Shown: one piece after another, positions 52,402 to 62,345 of the stretch
Layout of the letters: the number at the start of each line of letters is the position of its first letter
Position numbering within the stretch: position 1 is the first letter of the stretch
Notes under the pieces: model-generated
The model's input: the letters and a program-made list of their open reading frames with translations, nothing else
Told to the model about the DNA's origin: nothing
The model's database searches: none
Position numbers and translations under genes: made by a program
Source: Apilactobacillus nanyangensis
Lineage (GTDB): Bacteria > Bacillota > Bacilli > Lactobacillales > Lactobacillaceae
Length of the DNA stretch: 64,000 nucleotides
Direction: 5' to 3'
Assembly (NCBI RefSeq): GCF_016861915.1
Contig: NZ_BOLX01000006.1
Location: 34,953-98,952 of the forward strand

Positions 52402-52437
52402 AAAAAAGACCGAATCAAATTGATTCGGTCTTTTTAT
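52402..52437 (-). terminator. argCJBDF operon terminator
   Basis: AAAGACCGAATCAA-N2-TTGATTCGGTCTTTTTTC on the minus strand. Confidence 0.88.
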
Positions 52438-53457
52438 TTATGCTTTTGGAATAAACAGGTTACCTAGAGTTGCAGCGACAATTGCTTTAATTGAATGCAT
52501 ACGATTTTCGGCCTCTGTGAACTGCCAAGCGTATTTACTATTAAACACCTCATCACTAACCTCTAATGCGGTTGAACCGTATTTTTCTTCGATATACTGC
52601 CCTTTTGTGGTCTTGTTGTCATGAAAAGATGGTAGACAATGCATAAAGATGATTTCGTCATCATTCATCCCCGTCTTTTCGATCATTTCCATATTAACTT
52701 GGTATGGTTTTAATAATTGAATTCTTTCATCCCAATTATCTTCACCCATTGATACCCAAACATCCGTATATAATACGTTGGAACCTTTAACCCCTGCATC
52801 AACATCGTCGGTGATTAGGACTTCGGCGCCAGATTGTTCAGCGTATTTTTTCGCTAGTGCTTGGTTTTCCTTTGATGGGAATAATGATTTTGGTGCAACA
52901 ATATGCACGTTCACCCCTAACAAAGCGGCGGTAATTAATAGTGAGTTTGCCATATTGTTTCTACCGTCTCCCACATAGGTTAAGGTAAGGCCTTCTAGTT
53001 TGCCAAACTTTTCCTTCATGGTCATAAAGTCGGCCAGCATCTGGGTTGGGTGACTGTCATCAGTTAGACCATTCCAAACGGGAACGCCACTGTATTTAGA
53101 TAGTGTTTCAACGTCTTGTTGTTTGAACCCACGAAATTCGATTCCATCATACATTGATCCTAAGACCTTGGCGGTATCTGAGACTGATTCTTCGTCACCG
53201 AAGTGAATGTCGTTGGTACCAAGGTATTCAGAGTGGCCACCCAAGTCGTTGATGGCAATCACAAATGATGAACGAGTTCTAGTTGATGGTTTTTCAAACA
53301 GTAAGGCAATGTTCTTACCCGCTAAAAATTCGTGCTTAATGTTGTTTTGCTTTAAGTGTTTTAAATGAATTGCGAAATCGATTAGGTAGTTAATTTCATC
53401 GGCGGAAAAATCGTCAATGTTTAGTAAACTTCTACCGTAAAAAATATTATTTAACAT
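52438..53457 (-). CDS. argF: ornithine carbamoyltransferase, anabolic
   Basis: A 339-residue protein. The ATG at 53457 follows AAAAGGAAGTGGCAGC and overlaps the argD stop. Carbamoyl-phosphate motif STRTRSSF (about 59-66), HPTQ (about 137-140), the ornithine loop VWVSMGED and HCLPSFHD are intact. It makes citrulline from ornithine and carbamoyl phosphate. Location at the end of argCJBDF next to carAB, not beside arcA or arcC, argues for the biosynthetic enzyme. Confidence 0.95.
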   Translation of the reverse strand: MLNNIFYGRSLLNIDDFSADEINYLIDFAIHLKHLKQNNIKHEFLAGKNIALLFEKPSTRTRSSFVIAINDLGGHSEYLGTNDIHFGDEESVSDTAKVLGSMYDGIEFRGFKQQDVETLSKYSGVPVWNGLTDDSHPTQMLADFMTMKEKFGKLEGLTLTYVGDGRNNMANSLLITAALLGVNVHIVAPKSLFPSKENQALAKKYAEQSGAEVLITDDVDAGVKGSNVLYTDVWVSMGEDNWDERIQLLKPYQVNMEMIEKTGMNDDEIIFMHCLPSFHDNKTTKGQYIEEKYGSTALEVSDEVFNSKYAWQFTEAENRMHSIKAIVAATLGNLFIPKA

Positions 53458-54599
53458 GCTGCCACTTCCTTTTCTAAAACGTTTTTGATTTGTTGCACGC
53501 CCCATCCAAGTGTCTTTTTATCCATGATTAATGGTGGTAGCAAACGCAATGTATTGGCACGTGCTGAAATTGTTAGCATCCCAATTTCTTGTAATTGTTT
53601 GATCACTTCTGCAACATCAATTGAATCGGCTAAGTGAATACCGACCATTAATCCACGACCAGAAATTTTTTCGACGTTAGAAAGTGGTAGTAATTGCGTA
53701 TTTAGTTCTTGGAATAGATATTCACCCTTTAGTTTCACTTCATTCAAAAATTCAGGTGTCATTTGATTTAAAACGGCATTGGCAGCAGCCATAACGACCT
53801 TATTTCCACCGAAGGTATTACCGTGACTACCTGGTCCAAATGCTGAAGCTAATTCTCTTTTCGCTAGCATTGCACCGACTGGCAAACCATTACCTAATCC
53901 CTTGGCACAGGTGATGATATCTGGGTTTAATCCGGCGTATTCAAAGGCAAACTTGTATCCGGTACGACCCATCCCTGCTTGGACTTCATCAACAATTAAT
54001 AGTGTGTTGGTTTCATGACACTTGGCTTCGACTTTCTTTAGCCATTCGGTGTTTCCGACGTTAACGCCACCTTCTCCTTGAATGGCTTCTAGGATGACTG
54101 CAGCACATTCTTCATCAATAAAATCTAGTGCCTTATCATCGTTGTATTCGGCAAATTCACTACCGGGAACTAAAGGTGTAAAACCACTTTGGATGGCTTC
54201 GTATCCGGTCAATGATAGTGATCCATAGGTACGACCATGGAATCCATAGTTAAATGCAAGCACCTTTTTCTTGTGGGTGTACTTACGTGCAATCTTAAAC
54301 GCCGCTTCGTTGGCTTCAGTACCTGAATTACATAAGAATGCTAGGTAGCCTTCTGGGCAAAGTTTGCCAGCGACTTGGTCTTGCATTGAATTGATGTATA
54401 GGTTTGAAGTGTGCCAAATGTGGTTTAGTTGTTCACCTACCGCAGTTTTAACCTGTTCATTGCTGTATCCTAGGTTGCAAACACCAATTCCACTGGTAAA
54501 GTCGACATATTCCTTACCATTGGCATCGATAATATGCCAGTCGTGTCCGTCAATTGGTTCAATATCAAAATATTTGTAAGTTGGTAATACGTTTTCCAT
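53451..54599 (-). CDS. argD: acetylornithine aminotransferase
   Basis: A 382-residue class III aminotransferase. [39 protein letters not shown], the [11 protein letters not shown] metal-like PLP segment, the PLP Lys in TCAKGLGNG and GNTFGGNKV are standard. It converts N-acetylglutamate semialdehyde to N-acetylornithine. The ATG at 54599 has the AGGGG site at correct spacing; an upstream ATG is too close. Third catalytic step of the operon after ArgB and ArgC. Confidence 0.95.
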   Translation of the reverse strand: MENVLPTYKYFDIEPIDGHDWHIIDANGKEYVDFTSGIGVCNLGYSNEQVKTAVGEQLNHIWHTSNLYINSMQDQVAGKLCPEGYLAFLCNSGTEANEAAFKIARKYTHKKKVLAFNYGFHGRTYGSLSLTGYEAIQSGFTPLVPGSEFAEYNDDKALDFIDEECAAVILEAIQGEGGVNVGNTEWLKKVEAKCHETNTLLIVDEVQAGMGRTGYKFAFEYAGLNPDIITCAKGLGNGLPVGAMLAKRELASAFGPGSHGNTFGGNKVVMAAANAVLNQMTPEFLNEVKLKGEYLFQELNTQLLPLSNVEKISGRGLMVGIHLADSIDVAEVIKQLQEIGMLTISARANTLRLLPPLIMDKKTLGWGVQQIKNVLEKEVAAC

Positions 54600-54611
54600 T
54601 TCTGTCATCCC

Positions 54612-55337
54612 CTAATCAATAATCGTTGTGCCGTGTTCTTCTAAGTTATTAGTAATTGTGACGTTTTCCACGCCGTGATCAATCGCGTCTAAAGCTGCTT
54701 TTACCTTTGGAATCATTCCACTGACAATGTAGTGTTCCTTAATTAATTCGATTGCTTTTTTATGGGTCAATTCTTCTAGCATCTCGTCTTCCACCTTCAC
54801 TCCGCAGACGTCGGTTAGTAGGACTAGTTCATCCGCATGCAATAATGATGCCATTTCACTGGCTGCAATATCAGCGTTGACATTTAGCTTGTCGGTATCA
54901 TTTTTATAAACGATTGAAGACATCAAGCCAACCGAGTTGTCAGTCATCTTATTAATCCAGTCGGTATCAACCTGACTAATGGTGCCAACCTCACCGTATT
55001 TTGCGTGGTCTAGGTAATCGCCTTTAACAAACGAGTATCCGTAACTATTGAGGTTATGAGTTTCAATGCCATGATCCATTATTTTCTTGCCAAGTTGTTC
55101 TTGGATGACATCGTTTAATAACAAGTCTGAAATCTTCATCATTTCAGGATTTGTGACTCTGATTCCATCGATTTTTTTGACCGGTTCACCGACAAATTCA
55201 CCACATTTTGAGATGATGTTGCCACCACCATGGACGATAATGATGTGTTCACCCTCGTCTTGTTTTTCAGCAACGAATTCAAAAAAGTCTTCTGGTAAGT
55301 GATTTATCATATTTCCGCCAATCTTTAAAATAATCAT
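54612..55337 (-). CDS. argB: acetylglutamate kinase
   Basis: A 241-residue amino-acid kinase. IILKIGGN at the start, IIVHGGGNIISK (about 36-47), DGIRVT and the NVNADIAASEMA and LTDVCGV segments match ArgB. It phosphorylates N-acetylglutamate. The ATG at 55337 begins 5 nt after the argJ stop, with GAGGGGTG overlapping the end of argJ. The N-terminal extension used for arginine feedback in hexameric enzymes is absent, suggesting a dimeric enzyme. Confidence 0.94.
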   Translation of the reverse strand: MIILKIGGNMINHLPEDFFEFVAEKQDEGEHIIIVHGGGNIISKCGEFVGEPVKKIDGIRVTNPEMMKISDLLLNDVIQEQLGKKIMDHGIETHNLNSYGYSFVKGDYLDHAKYGEVGTISQVDTDWINKMTDNSVGLMSSIVYKNDTDKLNVNADIAASEMASLLHADELVLLTDVCGVKVEDEMLEELTHKKAIELIKEHYIVSGMIPKVKAALDAIDHGVENVTITNNLEEHGTTIID

Positions 55338-55342
55338 ATTAA

Positions 55343-56533
55343 TCACCCCTCGTAAGCCGCATTAATCTCAACGTACTTGTAGGTTAAGTCGCAGCCCCAA
55401 GCAGTTCCACTGGCGTTACCAACATTTAAGTCGACATCGATGATGATGTTTTCATCGGTAAATAGCGCCTTTAACTCGTCATCAGTGAATGAAATTGGAA
55501 CACTGTTAGTGACAATTTCGGTGCCATTTAAACTAATTGCGACGTGGTTTGGATCAACATGGGCATGGGTTTGACCGATGGCTTGAACGATTCTGCCCCA
55601 GTTGGCTTCCTTACCAAAAATCATGGATTTTACCAAGTTAGACCCAACGATTGCCTTTGATACTAGGTTGGCTTCTTGTTTGTCGAATGCATTATTAACG
55701 TTAACTTCAACGAAGTTATTAGCACCCTCGCCATCTTGAGCAACCTTTTTCGCAAGCGTTTCTAGTACATATTTAAAAGCCTTAGCGAACTCAACGTATT
55801 CATCGCAATCTGGTACTAATTTGGAGTTTTGAGCAGCACCGTTGGCCATTACTAAAACCATGTCGTTAGTGGACATGCAGCCATCAACGGTGATTTGGTT
55901 AAAGGTTGAAACAATGTCTTCACTCAATAGGTTTTGTAAATCATCTCCTGCAATATTTGCATCTGTGACGATGAAACTAAGTGTGGTTCCCATGTTTGGA
56001 TGAATCATCCCTGAGCCCTTTGAAAAACCGGTAATGGTAACTGGTTCGTCATTTAGGGTCAATTCAACACATACCTTTTTCGAACATGTATCGGTAGTGA
56101 TAATTGCTTCTGGTGCGTCGATATCGTCGGTGCTTAGTTCTAGGTTATCGACACCATTTTGGTATGTATTCATATCTAATTGTTTACCGATAATGCCGGT
56201 TGAAGCGACACCAATTAAGGTATCGTCTAGGTGTAATTTATCGGCGACTAATTGTTTGGAATTATACACATTTTGAATTCCTTCATCTCCGGTAAATGAG
56301 TTGGCGTTTCCGGAGTTAACGATGATTGCTTGTAGTTGATGGTTCAGTTCAATGGTTTTCTTAGTGACTTGAACAGGTGCTGCCTTGAATTGGTTGGTGG
56401 TGTAAACACCTGCTGCTGAAGCGGGTGAGTCTGATACTACCCAGCACATGTCTAGTTGTTCATCTGGTTTGAATCCAGCATGAGTTGATCCTGATTTAAT
56501 ATTTAGTGGCCATTTAAAATCGATTGTTTTCAT
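55343..56533 (-). CDS. argJ: glutamate N-acetyltransferase / ornithine acetyltransferase
   Basis: A 396-residue precursor. The oxyanion-hole segment VASTGIIGKQL and the self-cleavage region KGSGMIHPNMGTTLSF are present; the nucleophilic Thr of the usual N-M-A-T-M-L is kept, with Ala before it replaced by Gly. The later conserved DGEGATK reads DGEGANN. It recycles acetyl groups from N-acetylornithine to glutamate; no argA or argE lies nearby, so a bifunctional role is likely. GGAGGAAC precedes the ATG. Confidence 0.94.
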   Translation of the reverse strand: MKTIDFKWPLNIKSGSTHAGFKPDEQLDMCWVVSDSPASAAGVYTTNQFKAAPVQVTKKTIELNHQLQAIIVNSGNANSFTGDEGIQNVYNSKQLVADKLHLDDTLIGVASTGIIGKQLDMNTYQNGVDNLELSTDDIDAPEAIITTDTCSKKVCVELTLNDEPVTITGFSKGSGMIHPNMGTTLSFIVTDANIAGDDLQNLLSEDIVSTFNQITVDGCMSTNDMVLVMANGAAQNSKLVPDCDEYVEFAKAFKYVLETLAKKVAQDGEGANNFVEVNVNNAFDKQEANLVSKAIVGSNLVKSMIFGKEANWGRIVQAIGQTHAHVDPNHVAISLNGTEIVTNSVPISFTDDELKALFTDENIIIDVDLNVGNASGTAWGCDLTYKYVEINAAYEG

Positions 56534-56545
56534 AATTAGTTCCTC

Positions 56546-57574
56546 CTAAGGTAATACGTGCATTAGTTCTAATCCGTCAGTTTCTTCAAAATCAAATAGG
56601 TGATTGAAGTTTTGAATCGCTTGTCCAGCGGCACCCTTAATCATGTTGTCAATGACGCTGACAATCATTAATGAGTTATTGCTGGAATTAAAAGAAAGTC
56701 CAACATGACACTCGTTTGTACCGACTACGCTCTTGATAGTTGGTAGCTCATCCATTGATACGTGAACAAATTTACTGTTCGCATATAATGAATCGAATGC
56801 ATGTTGGACTTTATCCATTTCAATATTTGATTTTAGTTTCATAAACATAGTGCACATAATTCCCTTGTTTAAAGGAACCAATGTGGTCATGAATTCAATA
56901 TTTTGAACATTTTTATTCCAAACTTGTAACTTTTGTACGATTTCTGGAATGTGTTTGTGTTCGTGGGGTTTGTATACTTGTAGGTTTTCATTAGCCATGA
57001 CAAAATGACTGGAATCACTAAGTGACTTTCCAGCTCCTGATAAACCTGACTTCGCATCAATCACAATGCTATCTAAATCGATCAAATCTTCTTTAACTAC
57101 CGGTGCCAACCCTAATAGCACAGCGGTAGCATAACATCCTGGGTTGGCAATGTATTTTGCACCCTCACTGTCATCAATATCTGCTAAGCAGTATTGTGCC
57201 TTTTGTAAGTCTGATAGTTCAGCGGGATCTTTTTGATACCACTTCGCGTATTCATCAGGATCTTTTAATCTGTAGTCTCCTGATAAATCAATGACCGGAA
57301 AACCGGCTTTGATAAAGGGTTTAGCCATCTTTGATGTCACACCAGCAGGAGTGGCAAAAAAGACCGCATCGTTGTCTTTGATAATGGCATTTTCGTCATA
57401 AGGTAAGACTAAGTGTTGATCGTATGAAAATTCGTCATTAATTTGGTTTAACTGAGTTGGTTTGGACAAATTATGTCCGTATAAATTAATTTGATTTACT
57501 TGAGAATGTTTTTTTAATAATTCATATAAAGTTGATCCGGCATATCCGGTAATTCCAATAATTGCGACTTGCAT
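56546..57574 (-). CDS. argC: N-acetyl-gamma-glutamyl-phosphate reductase
   Basis: A 342-residue protein. The NADP fold IIGITGYAGSTLYELL opens it; the active-site Cys is in NPGCYATAVLLGL (about 144-156), and the catalytic His lies near HKHIPEIVQ. It reduces acetylglutamyl phosphate to the semialdehyde. First gene of argCJBDF. Its start lies inside an overlapping leader ORF with three consecutive Arg codons. Confidence 0.95.
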   Translation of the reverse strand: MQVAIIGITGYAGSTLYELLKKHSQVNQINLYGHNLSKPTQLNQINDEFSYDQHLVLPYDENAIIKDNDAVFFATPAGVTSKMAKPFIKAGFPVIDLSGDYRLKDPDEYAKWYQKDPAELSDLQKAQYCLADIDDSEGAKYIANPGCYATAVLLGLAPVVKEDLIDLDSIVIDAKSGLSGAGKSLSDSSHFVMANENLQVYKPHEHKHIPEIVQKLQVWNKNVQNIEFMTTLVPLNKGIMCTMFMKLKSNIEMDKVQHAFDSLYANSKFVHVSMDELPTIKSVVGTNECHVGLSFNSSNNSLMIVSVIDNMIKGAAGQAIQNFNHLFDFEETDGLELMHVLP

Positions 57575-57672
57575 AATAGCGACAGTCCTTTCGATAAGTT
57601 CAATTTTTTAGACACTGCTCCTGTTGAAAAAACGTTGCTACGTCGCCTTTGGTTTAAGCTTTGTTTTGTCAT
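57514..57672 (-). CDS. Arg-triplet leader ORF overlapping argC
   Basis: ATG at 57672, preceded by AAGGGTGATTAAC, opens a 52-codon frame starting MTKQSLNQRRRS. The three Arg codons AGG CGA CGT lie at 57648-57640. The frame crosses the argC start (57574) in another register and ends 61 nt inside argC. Ribosome pausing at the Arg triplet could govern argC translation or early transcription. No strong terminator is visible between it and argC, so the mechanism is less clear than for carA. Confidence 0.45.
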   Translation of the reverse strand: MTKQSLNQRRRSNVFSTGAVSKKLNLSKGLSLLCKSQLLELPDMPDQLYMNY

Positions 57673-57723
57673 GTTAATCACCCTTTTGTAATTTTTTGAT
57701 GTCTCGGTAACATCTTGCAAATT

Positions 57724-57806
57724 ACAATAGCACAACTTTTTATTTTTGCAAACTTATTTTTTAATTTTAATTTAATCTTGTTTTAATTTTTTAATTATGT
57801 TAAATT
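57724..57806. promoter_or_regulatory. divergent arg/car promoters
   Basis: Minus strand: TTGCAA and TATTGT with 16 bp spacing (57751-57724), reading toward argC. Plus strand: TTGTTT (57778-57783) and TAAATT (57801-57806) with 17 bp spacing, reading toward the carA leader. No convincing ARG box (ArgR site) was seen by eye. Confidence 0.45.
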
Positions 57807-57848
57807 GAGTTCAACGAAAACAAATAAATTTAAAAAGTGGTGAGTGTT

Positions 57849-57941
57849 ATGAACAACAAAACAAATAATACACTAACTGAATACACTGCATTGAGGAGGA
57901 CACGTATTGTGCCGTCCCCAACTTTTAGGCGCACTTTTTAA
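57849..57941 (+). CDS. arginine leader peptide of carAB
   Basis: A 30-residue ORF preceded by GGTGAG. Its second half reads ALRRTRIVPSPTFRRTF, five Arg in the last 15 residues, encoded by AGG AGG, CGT, AGG and CGC. The first pair, AGGAGG (57894-57899), is also a perfect Shine-Dalgarno hexamer, which would add ribosome pausing. The coding sequence contains the 5' arm of the antiterminator. It is most probably a sensor of arginyl-tRNA charging for the carAB operon. Confidence 0.75.
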   Translation: MNNKTNNTLTEYTALRRTRIVPSPTFRRTF

Positions 57942-58018
57942 TCAAACAATAAATTAGTCGAGGGACGGCAGAAATAAATTTTAAGTTATGCTGAAATTTA
58001 TCTGCGGGTCCCTTTTTT
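57898..58018 (+). promoter_or_regulatory. carAB transcription attenuator
   Basis: The antiterminator is GCCGTCCC (57911-57918) with GGGACGGC (57962-57969), a perfect 8-bp long-range pair. The terminator is GGGAC, GCAGA and TAAATTT (57962-57981) with AAATTTA, TCTGC and GTCCC (57994-58012), then TTTTTT. The two share GGGACGGC and cannot coexist. GGAC (57898-57901) with GTCC (57914-57917) is a possible protector hairpin that a ribosome stalled on the Arg codons would open. Confidence 0.75.
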
Positions 58019-58058
58019 AATCCGAATATGAATAACTGGATACTTTTCGCATAATTTA

Positions 58059-58157
58059 AAATAAGTTGCATTCTACTGTCGATCGACTTATTTATGGATA
58101 TGGGCAAATGTATTCAGGACATAAGGTTGATCACACTGTTGGTCAGCCTTTTTTATT
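58059..58157 (+). promoter_or_regulatory. second hairpin and terminator in the carA leader
   Basis: AAATAAGTTG (58059-58068) pairs with CGACTTATTT (58084-58093). It is followed by a second intrinsic terminator, AAGGTTGATCA-CACTGT-TGGTCAGCCTT (58123-58150) with TTTTATTT. carAB transcription therefore has to pass two terminators. What releases the second is unknown. Confidence 0.65.
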
Positions 58158-58181
58158 TACCAAAATTTGGAGGTAATTATT

Positions 58182-59252
58182 ATGAAAACGTATTTAGTAT
58201 TAAGTAATGGCTCAATTTATCAAGGATATTCAAAAATAAAACCATCAACTACCGCCGGTGAGGTCGTATTCAGCACTGGCATGACTGGTTATCAAGAAAC
58301 CATCACGGACCCCAGCTACTATGGACAAATCATGGTCTTTACATACCCACTGATTGGAAACTACGGTATCAACTTTGAAGATAACGAAAAAGATACTCCA
58401 TGTGTTTCCGGTATTATTGCTTACGACATTGCAGAACACCCTAGCAACTACCGTAGCAAGATGTCACTTTACCAATATGCCGAAAAGTTTAACATCCCCA
58501 TGATTGAAGGCATCGATACCCGTGAGTTAACTAAGGAACTTCGTCACGACGGCTGCATTAAGGGAGTTATCACAGACGACCCAAATGACGAAGCGGTCCA
58601 AACTCTTTTTAACAAACCGGTATCATTTGCTAACCACGCAACAAAAGAAACAACACATATTAAGGGTGATGGCCTAAAGGTCGCCGTTATCGATTATGGA
58701 ATTAAGAACTCCATCGTTTCAGAATTAGTGAGCTTTGACGCCGACATTCATATATTCCCATCCGATGTGTCAGCACAAGAAATTGAGGACATCAATCCAG
58801 ACGGCATCGTCTTATCCAATGGCCCCGGCGATCCAGCTAACATGATTGATAAGATTGGAGTCATCCAAGAACTTCAAGAAGAATATCCAATCATGGGCAT
58901 TTGTTTAGGTAATCAATTACTTGGATTAGCTAATGGTGCCAAGACGTTCAAGATGAAGTTTGGCCACCGTGGTTTCAACCATGCCGTTAAGGACTTACAA
59001 ACAAATAAGTGCTACTTCACATCACAAAACCATGGATATGCACTTCTACCCGAATCAATTCCAGGTTCAAACGTAGATGTCTTATTCGAAGAAGTTAACG
59101 ATCACACCGTTGAAGGAATTAAGGTTAAAGGACATAACGCCTTTTCAGTACAATTCCATCCGGATGCATCCCCTGGTCCACACGACGCACTATTTATCTT
59201 CAATAAATTCTTCAACATGATTGAGCAAAAGGAGGTTTTAACAAATGAGTAA
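58182..59252 (+). CDS. carA: carbamoyl-phosphate synthase small (glutaminase) subunit
   Basis: A 356-residue protein. The ATG at 58182 follows TTGGAGGTAATTATT; an earlier TTG overlaps that site. [12 protein letters not shown] and TYPLIGNYG mark the N-terminal domain; the amidotransferase has LSNGPGDP, the Cys nucleophile in [10 protein letters not shown] and [10 protein letters not shown]. It feeds ammonia to CarB. Position beside the arg genes and an Arg-codon leader marks it as the arginine-regulated enzyme. Confidence 0.96.
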   Translation: MKTYLVLSNGSIYQGYSKIKPSTTAGEVVFSTGMTGYQETITDPSYYGQIMVFTYPLIGNYGINFEDNEKDTPCVSGIIAYDIAEHPSNYRSKMSLYQYAEKFNIPMIEGIDTRELTKELRHDGCIKGVITDDPNDEAVQTLFNKPVSFANHATKETTHIKGDGLKVAVIDYGIKNSIVSELVSFDADIHIFPSDVSAQEIEDINPDGIVLSNGPGDPANMIDKIGVIQELQEEYPIMGICLGNQLLGLANGAKTFKMKFGHRGFNHAVKDLQTNKCYFTSQNHGYALLPESIPGSNVDVLFEEVNDHTVEGIKVKGHNAFSVQFHPDASPGPHDALFIFNKFFNMIEQKEVLTNE

Positions 59253-62200
59253 AGATACCGACATCCATAAAATTTTAGTCATTGGTTCTGGTCCGATTGT
59301 CATCGGTCAAGCGGCCGAATTTGACTACTCAGGTTCCCAAGCTTGTTTGTCATTAAGGGAGGAAGGATACGAAGTCGTCCTGGTGAACTCCAATCCATCC
59401 ACCATCATGACTGACAAGGATATCGCCGATGAGGTCTACATCGAACCAATCACAATCGAAGCGATTGAAAAAATCATCGAAAAAGAATTACCAGAAGCAA
59501 TCCTACCTACTTTAGGTGGCCAAACTGGTTTAAACATGGCCAAAGACTTAGCCGACGCAGGAATCTTGAAAAAGTACGGCATCGAACTACTGGGAACCAA
59601 ACTCCAATCCATCGAGGAAGCCGAAGACCGTGAACTTTTCAAACAATTGATGAAGAAACTTGATGAACCCGTTCCCGAATCAACAATCGCCAATAGTCTA
59701 GAAGACGCCAAAAAGTTAGCCGAAAAGATTGGCTATCCATTGGTCATTCGTCCAGCTTACACACTAGGTGGAACCGGTGGTGGTTTCGTCCATAACGATG
59801 CAGAGTTAGAGGCCATCGTCACTAACGGTTTGGAAATGTCTCCCGTCACACAAGTATTGGTAGAAAAATCAATTGCCGGTTACAAGGAAATCGAGTTCGA
59901 AGTCATGCGTGATGCCAAGGACAATGCGTTAATCGTCTGTTCAATGGAAAACGTCGATCCAGTCGGCGTCCATACCGGTGATTCAATCGTGGTCTCACCT
60001 ACGCAAACCCTATCCGATAAAGACTACCAAATGCTAAGAGATGCCGCATTGAAGATTATTCGTGCACTGGATATCGAAGGTGGCGTTAACATTCAAATGG
60101 CCATCGACCAACACAGTGGTGACTACTTTATCATCGAAGTTAATCCTCGTGTCTCTCGTTCATCAGCACTGGCATCCAAGGCAACCGGTTATCCAATCGC
60201 TAAAATCTCTGCCAAGATTGCGGTCGGTATGACATTGGATGAAATCATCAACCCACTAACCGGAAAGTCACTTGCTGAATTTGAACCAGCACTGGATTAC
60301 ATCGTCACCAAGATTCCCCGTTTACCATTCGATAAGTTTACCGACATCGATAATTCACTAGGTACTCAAATGAAGGCGACCGGTGAAGTCATGGCCATCG
60401 GTAGAAACTTTGAAGCATCCCTATTAAAGGCGATTCGTTCTCTCGAAGATGGTAATAGTCATGATTTTACCGCTAGTTCAACCGACGAACTATTGGAAAA
60501 CATCAATACACCAACCGACCAACGACTCTTCGAAATCCTAGAACTACTTAGTCGTCACATTAGTGTCGATGATATTTATGACAACACCCAAATCAATCAA
60601 TTCTTCCTATATAAGATGCAACACATTATTGAAATTAAGGAAGGATTGAAAGATGACAAATCAATCGATGCATTGAAACTGGCTAAGCAATTTGGCTTTT
60701 CTGATCAACAAATCGCAGCAATTTGGCAATGCAGTCAAGAAGATGTCTACAACGCCAGAATGCAAAATAATATCGTTGCTGGTTTTAAAATGGTCGATAC
60801 CTCAGCTGGAGAATTCGATTCAACCACTCCCTATTACTACAGCACATTTGGTCAATCCAACGAATCAAAGGTTAGTGATAAGAAATCAATTCTGATTGTG
60901 GGTTCAGGTCCAATTCGAATCGGACAAGGGGTTGAATTCGACTACGCGACTGTTCACTCTATCTTTGCAGTTAAAAATGCAGGATACGAAGCCATCGTGA
61001 TTAATTCAAATCCGGAAACCGTCTCAACCGACTTCTCCATCTCAGATAAGTTATACTTCGAACCGCTAACCATCGAAGATGTCATGAATGTGATTAATCT
61101 TGAAAAACCAGCGGGTGTGATTCTTCAGTTTGGTGGTCAAACCGCCATTAACTTGTCTGAAGGGTTATCCAAACTAGGTGTGAATGTATTAGGAACCACC
61201 GTTGAAGATATTAATATCAGTGAAGATCGTGAATTGTTTAGCCACGCCATCACCAGTCTAAATATCAAACAACCATATGGAACCTCAGTAGAAAGTATCC
61301 AAGGAGCTCTTCAAGCCACCAAGGAAATGAACTATCCAGTATTATTACGTCCTTCATACGTGATTGGTGGTAAGGCAATGCGAATCGTTCATAATGAAGA
61401 AGAATTACTGAACTACATGCAAACTGCTGTTAACGTGTCGCATCAACACCCCGTCTTAATTGATTCCTACCTATATGGAACAGAGGCCGAAGTCGACATC
61501 ATTTCAGATGGTGAAACTGTCATCATTCCTGGAATCATCGAACACGTTGAGAGTTCAGGTGTTCATTCTGGAGATTCGATGGCCATCAACCCACCCCAAC
61601 ACATTTCCTTTAATATTCAAAAACAAATTACCGATATTGCCATTAAGTTAGCGAAGAAGTTGAAAACAATCGGTTTGATGAATATTCAATTTATCATTTC
61701 CAATAATCAGGTATACGTCATTGAGGTAAATCAAAGAGCTTCGAGAACCGTCCCATTCCTATCAAAGGTAACTGACGTGCCAATCGTTGATTTAGCAACT
61801 AATTCCATCTTAGGAACTCCTTTAACATCATTTGGATACAATACTGGACTAATTACCCCATCTAGTTTTGTATCCGTTAAATCTCCAGTATTTAGTTTTA
61901 ATAAACTACCAGGTGCGGATGCTAATCTTAGTCCTGAAATGAAATCGACCGGTGAAGTCATGGGAACCGCGATTGATTATGATTCTGCTTTAGCGAAGTC
62001 ATTCTCGGCTGCCGGAATCAACATAAAGGAACACGGAAATGTCTTATTGAACCTAATTCATCATGATGAAGAACAAAATAAACAGTTAATTGAAAGCTTA
62101 TCTGATTTTGGTTTTAACATCATCGATATGAAACCAGAAGAGATTACCGAAGAAAACGTTGATTTAATCATTAACACCGCTGAAGATAATCATCTCAATA

Positions 62201-62304
62201 ACATCGCGACCGCATTTTCCATTCCATTATTCACTTACATTGATACAGCCAACGCATTTATCCAATCATTAAATTGTGACGATATAATGGTAGAAAAGAT
62301 ATAA
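59245..62304 (+). CDS. carB: carbamoyl-phosphate synthase large subunit
   Basis: A 1019-residue protein, slightly short of the 1060-1070 usual for the larger enzymes, mostly at the C-terminal allosteric domain. Two ATP-grasp halves are clear: [19 protein letters not shown] (about 12-30) and [17 protein letters not shown] (about 551-567), with [11 protein letters not shown] and [10 protein letters not shown], and [15 protein letters not shown] and [18 protein letters not shown] precedes the ATG, which overlaps carA. The reduced C-terminal domain fits an arginine-type enzyme lacking UMP control (inference). Confidence 0.96.
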   Translation: MSKDTDIHKILVIGSGPIVIGQAAEFDYSGSQACLSLREEGYEVVLVNSNPSTIMTDKDIADEVYIEPITIEAIEKIIEKELPEAILPTLGGQTGLNMAKDLADAGILKKYGIELLGTKLQSIEEAEDRELFKQLMKKLDEPVPESTIANSLEDAKKLAEKIGYPLVIRPAYTLGGTGGGFVHNDAELEAIVTNGLEMSPVTQVLVEKSIAGYKEIEFEVMRDAKDNALIVCSMENVDPVGVHTGDSIVVSPTQTLSDKDYQMLRDAALKIIRALDIEGGVNIQMAIDQHSGDYFIIEVNPRVSRSSALASKATGYPIAKISAKIAVGMTLDEIINPLTGKSLAEFEPALDYIVTKIPRLPFDKFTDIDNSLGTQMKATGEVMAIGRNFEASLLKAIRSLEDGNSHDFTASSTDELLENINTPTDQRLFEILELLSRHISVDDIYDNTQINQFFLYKMQHIIEIKEGLKDDKSIDALKLAKQFGFSDQQIAAIWQCSQEDVYNARMQNNIVAGFKMVDTSAGEFDSTTPYYYSTFGQSNESKVSDKKSILIVGSGPIRIGQGVEFDYATVHSIFAVKNAGYEAIVINSNPETVSTDFSISDKLYFEPLTIEDVMNVINLEKPAGVILQFGGQTAINLSEGLSKLGVNVLGTTVEDINISEDRELFSHAITSLNIKQPYGTSVESIQGALQATKEMNYPVLLRPSYVIGGKAMRIVHNEEELLNYMQTAVNVSHQHPVLIDSYLYGTEAEVDIISDGETVIIPGIIEHVESSGVHSGDSMAINPPQHISFNIQKQITDIAIKLAKKLKTIGLMNIQFIISNNQVYVIEVNQRASRTVPFLSKVTDVPIVDLATNSILGTPLTSFGYNTGLITPSSFVSVKSPVFSFNKLPGADANLSPEMKSTGEVMGTAIDYDSALAKSFSAAGINIKEHGNVLLNLIHHDEEQNKQLIESLSDFGFNIIDMKPEEITEENVDLIINTAEDNHLNNIATAFSIPLFTYIDTANAFIQSLNCDDIMVEKI

Positions 62305-62338
62305 AAAAAGACCTAATCCAAATGGATTAGGTCTTTTA
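62303..62338. terminator. bidirectional terminator
   Basis: AAAAAAAGACCTAATCC-N4-GGATTAGGTCTTTT between carB and the convergent symporter gene. Confidence 0.88.
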
Positions 62339-62345
62339 ATTTTGT

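Noticed and set aside
55700..55740. Possible loss of the ArgJ catalytic threonine (DGEGATK reads DGEGANN)
   Set aside because: The autocatalytic Thr of ArgJ is in the N-M-A-T-M-L motif, which is kept here as NMGTTL; the DGEGA change is elsewhere and its effect is unknown.
57850..58166. PyrR-binding attenuator or T-box upstream of carA
   Set aside because: Neither the PyrR loop consensus nor a T-box sequence was found; the Arg-codon leader fits better.
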